Assembly (NCBI GenBank): GCA_007116195.1
Contig: SKIX01000001.1
Coordinates: 1 to 5,023, forward strand
Source: Marinospirillum sp.
GTDB taxonomy: Bacteria; Pseudomonadota; Gammaproteobacteria; Pseudomonadales; Halomonadaceae
Direction: 5' to 3'
Length of the DNA: 5,023 nucleotides
This document shows positions 1 through 5,023 of the stretch, piece after piece (the stretch's first letter is position 1; the number at the start of each line of letters is the position of its first letter). A model generated the notes under the pieces. That model searched no databases, was not told the origin of the DNA, and was given only the letters and a program-made list of their open reading frames with translations. Both the position numbers and the translations under genes were made by a program.

Positions 1-1
1 A

Positions 2-358
2 ATGGCTCGCGTAAAGCGTGGTGTTCAGGCGCGTCGTCGTCACAAAAAGATTCTCAAGCTGGCTAAAGGCTACTATGGTGCCCGCAGCCGTGTATTCCGT
101 GTTGCCAAACAGGCCGTTATCAAGGCAGGTCAGTATGCCTACCGTGACCGCCGTGTTCGCAAGCGTCAGTTCCGCGCACTGTGGATTGCCCGTATCAATG
201 CGGCCGCACGCATTAACGGCATGTCTTACAGCCGCTTCATTTCTGGCCTGAAAAAAGCTGATATTGCCATTGACCGTAAGGTTCTGGCTGATATCGCGGT
301 TCACGACCAGGCTACCTTTGCAGCTATCGTTGAGAAATCAAAAGCCGCCCTGGCCTAA
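2..358 (+). CDS. rplT: 50S ribosomal protein L20
   Basis: Large-subunit ribosomal protein L20, which binds 23S rRNA early in 50S assembly. The 118-residue product has the usual family length and begins [19 protein letters not shown], the typical very basic N-terminal extension that threads into rRNA. The globular C-terminal half (about residues 60-118) holds the conserved [17 protein letters not shown] segment and ends in KAALA. The ATG lies one base into the window, so its ribosome binding site and upstream neighbours (normally infC and rpmI) are not visible. Two stop codons follow in tandem (TAA at 356, TAG at 359). In E. coli L20 represses its own operon by binding the mRNA upstream of rpmI; that site would lie outside this window. 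Identification is very secure. Confidence 0.99.
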   Translation: MARVKRGVQARRRHKKILKLAKGYYGARSRVFRVAKQAVIKAGQYAYRDRRVRKRQFRALWIARINAAARINGMSYSRFISGLKKADIAIDRKVLADIAVHDQATFAAIVEKSKAALA

Positions 359-366
359 TAGTTTTC

Positions 367-378
367 CAGCGATCGCTG
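367..378. repeat. 12-bp perfect palindrome in the rplT-pheS spacer
   Basis: CAGCGATCGCTG is a perfect palindrome 8 bases after the rplT stop codon. As RNA it could form only a short 4-bp stem with a GATC loop. A second possible stem, CAGCAG (380-385) with CTGCTG (401-406), follows before the terminator. No function is recognised; it could be a protein site, an mRNA processing structure or chance. Confidence 0.4.
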
Positions 379-379
379 A

Positions 380-1465
<1,086 letters not shown>

Positions 1466-1499
1466 TCTGCTAGCCACCAATTGACAGGATAACTCTACA

Positions 1500-3890
1500 A
1501 TGAAATTCAGCGAACTTTGGCTACGTGAGTGGGTAAACCCCGCATTAGACAGTGAAGACCTGGAGATGCAACTCTCCCTGGCCGGTTTAGAAGTTGATGG
1601 CTGCGAGCCAGCTGCAGGCAACTTTAGTGGTGTGGTTATCGGCGAAATCATCTCAGCTGAGCCTCACCCTAACGCCGATAAACTACAAGTTTGTTTAGTC
1701 AGTGATGGTAAAACCGAACAGCAAGTTGTTTGCGGTGCACCCAATGCACGCGCTGGCCTGAAAACAGCCTTTGCTCGCGTAGGTGCAGTATTACCCGGTG
1801 ATTTCAAAATAAAGAAAGCCAAGCTTCGCCAAGTGGAATCTTTTGGGATGCTCAGCTCCGAAAAAGAACTCGGCCTATCCGATAACCATGAAGGCATTAT
1901 GGAACTGCCTGAAGGTGCGATCCTTGGGCAGGACTTACGTTTTTACCTCAACCTGAATGACACCCTGTTCGATGTCGATCTAACACCCAACCGTGCTGAC
2001 TGTTTGTCTATTGCAGGCATGGCCCGCGAAGTGGGTGTTTTAAATAAAACCCGGGTGAACACCCCCATTTTCAAGAAAGTCAGCCCTCAGCATAGTGATC
2101 AGCCTGAAATCTCTCTAGCGGCGCCGCAGGCTTGTCCTAAATACCTGGGTCGCATCATTAAAGGGGTCAACAATCAAGCTGCAACGCCGATTTGGATGAA
2201 GGAAAAGCTGCGCCGAAGTGGCATTCGCAGCCTGGATCCAGTCGTTGATGTCACCAACTATGTGATGCTGGAACTTGGCCAGCCTATGCATGCTTTTGAT
2301 TTAGACCGCCTAGAAGGTGGCCTTCAGGTGCGCTTTGCTCATGATCAAGAAAACCTAACCCTGCTGGACGCTTCTAAACTAGAGCTTACACCCACTACTC
2401 TGGTGATTGCGGACCAGAAAAAAGCCCTTGCCTTAGCTGGCATCATGGGTGGCGAAGCCTCAGGCTGCAGCCCTGATACTCAGAGTATTCTTCTGGAAGT
2501 CGCTTTTTTTAATCCCTTAGCTTTGGCAGGCAAGGCGCGCAGCTATGGTCTACACACAGACTCTTCGCATCGTTTTGAGCGAGGTGTCGACTATGAAATA
2601 CAAGAAAGGGCGATGGAAAGAGCCACAGAGCTACTAATAGACATTTGTGGCGGTCAACCTGGGCCCATTACTGAAGCAGTAGCAGCAGAGCACCTGCCTG
2701 TACGCCCTGACGTTACTCTGCGCAAACAACGCTTAGAGCAGCTTTTAGCGGTGCGCTTGCCCGATGAAGAAGTCAACGATATTCTGACGCGCTTAGGCTT
2801 AAAGGTAACTGACTTAGGCGATGCTTGGCAGGTTAAAGTACCCAGCTATCGCTTTGATATCAGCTTAGAGGTTGACCTAGTTGAAGAAATAGCGCGAATT
2901 TACGGCTACGACAAGCTACCCGTTAAAGCGCCCCGCGCCGACTTACTTCTGCTTAACAAGCCCGAAGCCGAAGTTAGCCTCAGAAAAATCCGCTCAACCC
3001 TCGTTGCCCGTGGCTACCAGGAAGCCATCACCTATAGCTTCATCGACAGCAAAACCTCCCAGGCTTTTGATCCCAATACTGCTCCACTAGCGCTGGCTAA
3101 CCCTATTTCTGCAGAGCTGGCCGTTATGCGTACCAGCCTGCTACCTGGCTTAGCTAAAGCTTTGGCACATAACCAAAAGCGCCAGCACTCACGAGTGCGT
3201 TTATTTGAATCTGGGCTTAGGTTCTTGCAAAGCGAAAAAGGCTTAAATCAGGAGCCTAGCCTTGCGGGTTTAATTAGCGGGCCACGGTTTCCAGAAAATT
3301 GGAATCAAACAGCCGCTGAGGTTGACTTCTTTGACCTTAAAGGTGATGTTGAGGCCTTACTCCAGCTAACCGGAGACCCTAGCCGCTGGAAGTTTGAAGC
3401 AGCTAGTCACCCTGCCCTTCACCCAGGTCAAAGTGCTCAACTCAGCTGTCAGGATGACCAGGGCCAATGGCAATTAGCTGGTTGGCTGGGTGCTCTTCAC
3501 CCTCAATTAGTGCAAGATCTTGACTTGCGAGGTCAACCCTTCGTCTTTGAATTAACCCTTGCTAGTCTAAAACAGGGGCAGCTACCCCGCTTTGCCAGCC
3601 TATCTCGCTTCCCTGAAATGCGCCGAGACTTGGCCCTCATCGTTGATGCTCAGCTTCCTGTCGGAGAGCTCTTGCAAGAAGCAGAGAACCAAGGCGGTGA
3701 ATGGCTGCAAGAGGTTACTCTTTTTGATGTTTACCAAGGAAAAGGCGTTGCTGAAGGCAAAAAGAGCCTGGCAATAGGCTTGACCTGGCAGCATCCATCA
3801 CGCACTCTTACGGATGAGGAAATAAATGCTCAAGTTAACCAGATAGTTACCGCCTTTTCACAAGGCTTTGCTGCGGAATTAAGGAGCTAA
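1500..3890 (+). CDS. pheT: Phenylalanine--tRNA ligase beta subunit
   Basis: Beta subunit of phenylalanyl-tRNA synthetase. It supplies tRNA binding and hydrolytic editing of mischarged Tyr-tRNA-Phe to the alpha2beta2 enzyme. At 796 residues it matches E. coli PheT (795), with all regions in order. An EMAP-type OB-fold tRNA-binding domain lies at about 40-148 (VVIGEI, HPNADKLQVC, FGMLSSEKELG). The B3/B4 editing domain spans about 212-385, with VVDVTNYVMLELGQPMHAFD (248-267), GIMGGEASG (314-322), LLEVAFFNP (331-339) and SHRFERGVD (356-364). His264 and Glu333 appear to match known editing-site residues. The B5 domain lies at about 400-475 (VPSYRFDIS, VEEIARIYGY), then the catalytic-like core. The C-terminal ferredoxin-fold anticodon-binding domain covers about 700-794 (FPEMRRDLALIVD, LFDVYQGKGV, SRTLTDEEIN). 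Start ATG 1500 has AGGA at 1486-1489, 10 bases upstream. No truncation or missing motif is seen. Confidence 0.98.
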   Translation: MKFSELWLREWVNPALDSEDLEMQLSLAGLEVDGCEPAAGNFSGVVIGEIISAEPHPNADKLQVCLVSDGKTEQQVVCGAPNARAGLKTAFARVGAVLPGDFKIKKAKLRQVESFGMLSSEKELGLSDNHEGIMELPEGAILGQDLRFYLNLNDTLFDVDLTPNRADCLSIAGMAREVGVLNKTRVNTPIFKKVSPQHSDQPEISLAAPQACPKYLGRIIKGVNNQAATPIWMKEKLRRSGIRSLDPVVDVTNYVMLELGQPMHAFDLDRLEGGLQVRFAHDQENLTLLDASKLELTPTTLVIADQKKALALAGIMGGEASGCSPDTQSILLEVAFFNPLALAGKARSYGLHTDSSHRFERGVDYEIQERAMERATELLIDICGGQPGPITEAVAAEHLPVRPDVTLRKQRLEQLLAVRLPDEEVNDILTRLGLKVTDLGDAWQVKVPSYRFDISLEVDLVEEIARIYGYDKLPVKAPRADLLLLNKPEAEVSLRKIRSTLVARGYQEAITYSFIDSKTSQAFDPNTAPLALANPISAELAVMRTSLLPGLAKALAHNQKRQHSRVRLFESGLRFLQSEKGLNQEPSLAGLISGPRFPENWNQTAAEVDFFDLKGDVEALLQLTGDPSRWKFEAASHPALHPGQSAQLSCQDDQGQWQLAGWLGALHPQLVQDLDLRGQPFVFELTLASLKQGQLPRFASLSRFPEMRRDLALIVDAQLPVGELLQEAENQGGEWLQEVTLFDVYQGKGVAEGKKSLAIGLTWQHPSRTLTDEEINAQVNQIVTAFSQGFAAELRS

Positions 3891-3901
3891 AAAACAGCTC
3901 C
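3883..3901 (+). repeat. Inverted repeat spanning the pheT stop codon
   Basis: GGAGCT (3883-3888) and AGCTCC (3896-3901) form a perfect 6-bp stem with a 7-nt A-rich loop. The pheT TAA lies at the junction of stem and loop. No T-run follows, so it is not a convincing terminator; it could be a processing site or affect readthrough into ihfA. It may also be chance. Confidence 0.35.
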
Positions 3902-3944
3902 CTAACCTGGTTTCCTGAGCTTTAAATAACAGTGATACCAGTAA

Positions 3945-3949
3945 AGGAG
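3945..3949 (+). promoter_or_regulatory. Ribosome binding site of ihfA, supporting a GTG start
   Basis: AGGAG ends 7 bases before the GTG at 3957, an ideal distance. No ATG in this frame lies near it; the next is codon 9 (3981), which would remove conserved N-terminal residues. This settles GTG as the ihfA start. Confidence 0.85.
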
Positions 3950-3956
3950 TTGAACC

Positions 3957-4250
3957 GTGGGCGCCCTAACCAAAGCAGACATGGCAGAAAAGCTGATTGA
4001 AGAGCTGGGCCTGACTAAGCGCGATGCTAAAGAAATGGTCGAGCTCTTCTTTAACGAAATTCGTGAATGCCTTAAAGCCAACGAGCAGGTTAAGATTTCA
4101 GGTTTTGGTAACTTTGACCTGCGCGATAAACGTGAAAGACCTGGACGCAACCCCAAGACGGGCGAAGAGATTCCTATCTCTGCTCGTCGGGTGGTTACCT
4201 TTAAAGCTGGCCAAAAGCTAAAAAGCCGTGTGGAAAGCTTTAAGGGTTAA
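3957..4250 (+). CDS. ihfA: Integration host factor subunit alpha
   Basis: Alpha subunit of IHF, the heterodimeric nucleoid protein (with IhfB, not in this window) that binds specific sites in the minor groove and bends DNA sharply. It thereby assists recombination, replication initiation and sigma-54 promoters. The 97 residues cover the whole DNABII fold: N-terminal helices (2-43, [27 protein letters not shown]), the beta saddle with [11 protein letters not shown] (48-58), and the DNA-wrapping arm [14 protein letters not shown] (61-74). Pro66 in the arm corresponds to the E. coli intercalating Pro65. The C-terminal [16 protein letters not shown] helix follows. NFDLRDK and [10 protein letters not shown] distinguish it from IhfB and HU. 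The start is GTG, giving MGALTKA as I recall for Pseudomonas. It lies 66 bases after pheT on the same strand, the usual arrangement, and is probably transcribed with pheST. No clear IHF-consensus autoregulatory site was found in the spacer. Confidence 0.97.
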   Translation: MGALTKADMAEKLIEELGLTKRDAKEMVELFFNEIRECLKANEQVKISGFGNFDLRDKRERPGRNPKTGEEIPISARRVVTFKAGQKLKSRVESFKG

Positions 4251-4266
4251 AAAAACCTAAACTTTT
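4234..4266 (+). terminator. Possible weak terminator overlapping the ihfA 3' end
   Basis: GGGTT (4244-4248) can pair with AACCT (4254-4258) around an A5 loop. An outer AAAG/TTT side (4234-4241) can pair with AAACTTT (4259-4265) if two bulges are allowed. Only a short interrupted T stretch follows, so termination would be inefficient. It is the only terminator-like structure between ihfA and the tRNA promoter. Confidence 0.25.
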
Positions 4267-4279
4267 GTTCGCTAAAGGG

Positions 4280-4295
4280 TTTTCAAAGTTGAAAA
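4280..4295. repeat. Inverted repeat over the -35 region of the tRNA promoter
   Basis: TTTTCAA (4280-4286) and TTGAAAA (4289-4295) are perfect 7-bp arms separated by AG. The left arm overlaps the proposed -35 box, so the dyad could be an operator or simply an AT-rich upstream element. Confidence 0.5.
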
Positions 4296-4308
4296 AGACG
4301 CCTATAAT
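4280..4308 (+). promoter_or_regulatory. Sigma-70 promoter of the tRNA-Pro gene
   Basis: The -10 box TATAAT (4303-4308) is a perfect consensus. Exactly 17 bases upstream lies a weak -35, TTTTCA (4280-4285), matching 4 of 6 consensus bases. The discriminator GCGCAGCG after the -10 is GC-rich, as in stable RNA promoters under growth-rate (ppGpp/DksA) control. Transcription should begin near 4315, leaving a leader of about 62 nt before the mature tRNA. Confidence 0.75.
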
Positions 4309-4320
4309 GCGCAGCGTCTT
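4295..4320. repeat. Inverted repeat flanking the -10 box of the tRNA promoter
   Basis: AAGACGC (4295-4301) and GCGTCTT (4314-4320) are perfect 7-bp arms separated by 12 bases that contain TATAAT and the discriminator. The right arm begins at about the transcription start. The symmetry suggests a possible repressor site, though no regulator is visible here. Confidence 0.5.
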
Positions 4321-4349
4321 GAGGGCAAACCCCAATTAGCTCCAAGATA

Positions 4350-4364
4350 GCTTCTACAAGAAGC
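4350..4364 (+). other. Hairpin in the 5' leader of the tRNA precursor
   Basis: GCTTCT (4350-4355) pairs perfectly with AGAAGC (4359-4364) around an ACA loop. The stem ends 12 nt before the mature 5' end of tRNA-Pro and could guide leader processing by RNase E or RNase P. Function is inferred from position only. Confidence 0.4.
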
Positions 4365-4376
4365 AGTATTAAATGA

Positions 4377-4453
4377 CGGAGCGTGGCGCAGCTTGGTAGC
4401 GCACTTGCATGGGGTGCAAGGGGTCGCTGGTTCGAATCCAGTCGCTCCGACCA
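4377..4453 (+). tRNA. tRNA-Pro (anticodon GGG)
   Basis: A 77-nt tRNA with the full cloverleaf. Acceptor stem CGGAGCG (4377-4383) pairs with CGCTCCG (4443-4449), followed by discriminator A4450 and an encoded CCA (4451-4453). The D stem is GCGC (4386-4389) with GCGC (4399-4402). The anticodon stem CTTGC/GCAAG (4404-4408, 4416-4420) carries loop ATGGGGT with anticodon GGG at 4411-4413, reading CCC proline codons. The T arm is GCTGG-TTCGAAT-CCAGT (4426-4442). The C1-G72 pair, A73 and the ATGGGGT loop match bacterial tRNA-Pro(GGG), as in E. coli proL. It has its own promoter and terminator, so it is probably a monocistronic unit independent of ihfA. tRNA 3' ends are common targets for integrative elements, but the window has no second copy of this 3' end. 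Confidence 0.97.
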
Positions 4454-4461
4454 AAAAAATC

Positions 4462-4495
4462 AAGGGTTTAGCTCAAAAGGCTAAGCCCTTTTTTT
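4462..4495 (+). terminator. Rho-independent terminator after tRNA-Pro
   Basis: AAGGGTTTAGC (4462-4472) pairs with GCTAAGCCCTT (4480-4490), an 11-bp stem with one G-T pair and a 7-nt loop. It runs into seven T residues (4489-4495). It starts 9 bases after the CCA end and closes the tRNA transcription unit. Confidence 0.92.
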
Positions 4496-4509
4496 GTGCT
4501 TGAAGGGCT

Positions 4510-4529
4510 CGCTATCACGCCGCTATCAC
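4510..4529. repeat. Tandem direct repeat CGCTATCAC, two copies
   Basis: CGCTATCAC occurs at 4510-4518 and 4521-4529, an 11-bp period that puts both copies on the same helical face. A partial inverted copy, GTGATAG, occurs at 4620-4626 inside the next gene. It might be a regulator or recombinase arm site, but no known site type is recognised. Confidence 0.45.
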
Positions 4530-4576
4530 AAAGGCATTGAAACTAATGGCCCTTCCGCTTTGCGGCTCCCCGCTCT

Positions 4577-4602
4577 ACCCTTGTAAAAACTATTTTAAGG
4601 GT
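4577..4602 (+). promoter_or_regulatory. Hairpin sequestering a Shine-Dalgarno, with the ribosome binding site of the 80-residue gene
   Basis: ACCCTT (4577-4582) is the perfect complement of AAGGGT (4597-4602), which is the Shine-Dalgarno 6-7 bases before the ATG at 4608. An inner AAAA/TTTT stem (4585-4588 with 4593-4596) could lengthen it. Folding would hide the ribosome binding site, suggesting low or conditional translation. No convincing promoter was found in 4496-4607. Confidence 0.4.
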
Positions 4603-4607
4603 GCTTT

Positions 4608-4850
4608 ATGTGGGAGTCGGTGATAGTTCCTGTTCTGGGTAGTGCCTTCAGTCTTTGGGTTCTTGCTTTTGTGGGAATGCTGATGCTGAACCAGGATTTT
4701 ACCTGGCAAAACTTTCTGCTTTGGATGGGTGGCATGGTAGGCTTTGTGTTCGTGGCTGGATTGGTCATAGCGTTTCCCGCGATCCTGATTGTGCTGCTTG
4801 TGGCCATGGGGTACGGGGTAGGAAAAAACGGACGAAGGAGAAGAAGATGA
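4608..4850 (+). CDS. Small membrane protein of unknown function, Arg-rich C-terminus
   Basis: I do not recognise this 80-residue protein. Hydrophobic residues 5-27 form one likely membrane helix. A loop NQDFTWQN (28-35) is followed by a long apolar run (36-72, rich in Gly, Val and Leu) that could hold one long or two short helices. The tail KNGRRRRR (73-80) is strongly positive and probably cytoplasmic. The Shine-Dalgarno AAGGG lies 6 bases before the ATG and supports the start. The stop overlaps the next start codon as ATGA, so the two genes are likely translationally coupled. The five terminal Arg codons are CGA, AGG, AGA, AGA, AGA, and this purine-rich stretch doubles as the next gene's ribosome binding site. 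Its overlap with a secreted-protein gene suggests a membrane or envelope role, which is inference only. Confidence 0.6.
   Translation: MWESVIVPVLGSAFSLWVLAFVGMLMLNQDFTWQNFLLWMGGMVGFVFVAGLVIAFPAILIVLLVAMGYGVGKNGRRRRR
4835..4840 (+). promoter_or_regulatory. Ribosome binding site of the signal-peptide gene, inside the upstream Arg tail
   Basis: AAGGAG ends 6 bases before the ATG at 4847 and lies within the Arg codons of the preceding gene. It fixes ATG 4847 as the start and rules out the longer frame from 4655, whose extra N-terminus would be read from another frame of the membrane-protein gene. Confidence 0.75.
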
Positions 4851-4993
4851 TTAAGCGAACGATTGCAGCTGTGGTTGTTGGGCTGATGTTGAGTGGCGGG
4901 GTTGCTGCTGGCGAGCGCATCTACCTTTTTGCCGAAGGTGGCATGACGCGGTTTGACTCAAGTGAGATTGAGAGCGACCTAAGGAAGCTCTGA
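4847..4993 (+). CDS. 5' remnant of a secreted, probably outer-membrane beta-barrel protein, truncated by an IS
   Basis: The 48-residue frame begins MIKRTIAAVVVGLMLSGGVA, a typical Sec signal peptide: positive n-region, hydrophobic core, and VAA before a probable cleavage after residue 21. The mature part GERIYLFAEGGMTRFDSSEI resembles the first alternating strand and turn of small outer-membrane beta-barrel proteins, but is far too short to be functional. ATG 4847 is chosen because AAGGAG lies 6 bases upstream and the ATG overlaps the previous stop codon. The frame reaches the proposed IS boundary at 4983 inside codon 46; the last residues (KL) and the TGA come from IS-like sequence. It is best read as an interrupted gene whose 3' part should lie beyond the insertion. 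The family assignment rests on pattern resemblance only. Confidence 0.6.
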   Translation: MIKRTIAAVVVGLMLSGGVAAGERIYLFAEGGMTRFDSSEIESDLRKL

Positions 4994-5023
4994 TTAACTC
5001 CCCAAAATTTGCGATAATGTCAG
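4979..5023 (+). mobile_element. Probable left end of an IS5-family insertion sequence, cut by the window edge
   Basis: From 4983 the sequence GGAAGCTCTGATTAA resembles the terminal inverted repeats of IS5-group elements. It is preceded by CTAA (4979-4982), which fits the YTAR target that IS5-family elements duplicate. The insertion would interrupt the signal-peptide gene. An ATG at 5017, continuing TCAG, may be the transposase start 34 bases inside the end, but no clear ribosome binding site precedes it and only two codons are visible. The other end, the transposase and the second CTAA copy lie outside the window, so the call depends on resemblance and context. Confidence 0.5.

Noticed and set aside
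4289..4294. TTGAAA as the -35 box of the tRNA promoter
   Set aside because: It is only 8 bases from the TATAAT, too close for sigma-70; TTTTCA at 4280 has the correct 17-base spacing.
4377..4529. attL-type junction of a tRNA-integrated island
   Set aside because: No duplicate of the tRNA-Pro 3' end and no integrase gene are present in the window; the tRNA and its terminator are intact.
4595..4807. 70-residue reverse-strand frame
   Set aside because: It is the antisense shadow of the small membrane-protein gene, with no recognisable motif and no support for a reverse-strand promoter or ribosome binding site.
4655..4846. N-terminal extension of the frame that ends at 4993 (a 112-residue reading from ATG 4655)
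   Set aside because: It overlaps the membrane-protein gene in another frame, has no good ribosome binding site, and the AAGGAG plus signal peptide at 4847 mark the true start.
5013..5018. GATAAT as a -10 box at the IS end
   Set aside because: It overlaps the possible transposase ATG and has only a poor -35 (CTGATT at 4990), so it is not a convincing promoter.

Overview
The window reads left to right on the + strand throughout and carries the conserved gammaproteobacterial block rplT - pheS - pheT - ihfA, followed by a tRNA-Pro(GGG) gene and a short accessory stretch. Gene order, the PheS/PheT/IhfA sequences and the Pseudomonas-like IhfA N-terminus (MGALTKA, translated from GTG) suggest a gammaproteobacterium of the Pseudomonadales/Oceanospirillales type with moderate GC. 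The genus cannot be fixed from the sequence.

Region 1 (2-442): complete rplT (ribosomal protein L20), starting one base into the window, then a spacer of about 110 bp with a perfect 12-bp palindrome and a strong Rho-independent terminator. I see no Phe-rich leader peptide like the E. coli pheM ahead of this terminator.

Region 2 (473-4250): pheS and pheT encode the alpha and beta subunits of phenylalanyl-tRNA synthetase (alpha2beta2). ihfA encodes the alpha subunit of the nucleoid protein IHF. All three look full length and intact, with spacers of 34 and 66 bp, consistent with one transcription unit. They supply translation (L20 in the 50S subunit, PheRS charging tRNA-Phe) and chromosome architecture.

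Region 3 (4251-4495): a promoter with consensus -10 box and GC-rich discriminator drives tRNA-Pro(GGG), which has an encoded CCA and a strong terminator directly behind it. Two perfect inverted repeats cover the -35 and flank the -10 of this promoter. A MerR-type regulator gene, which I recall between ihfA and this tRNA in pseudomonads, is absent.

Region 4 (4496-5023): accessory-looking DNA. It holds a tandem 9-bp repeat, a hairpin that includes the Shine-Dalgarno of an 80-residue membrane protein with an Arg5 tail, and an ATGA-overlapped second gene. That gene encodes a signal peptide plus the start of what looks like an outer-membrane beta-barrel protein. Its reading frame ends abruptly at 4993, where the sequence looks like the left end of an IS5-family insertion sequence (from about 4983) preceded by a YTAR-type target site (CTAA). 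The window stops at a possible transposase start. No CRISPR array, complete mobile element or recognisable new system is present.
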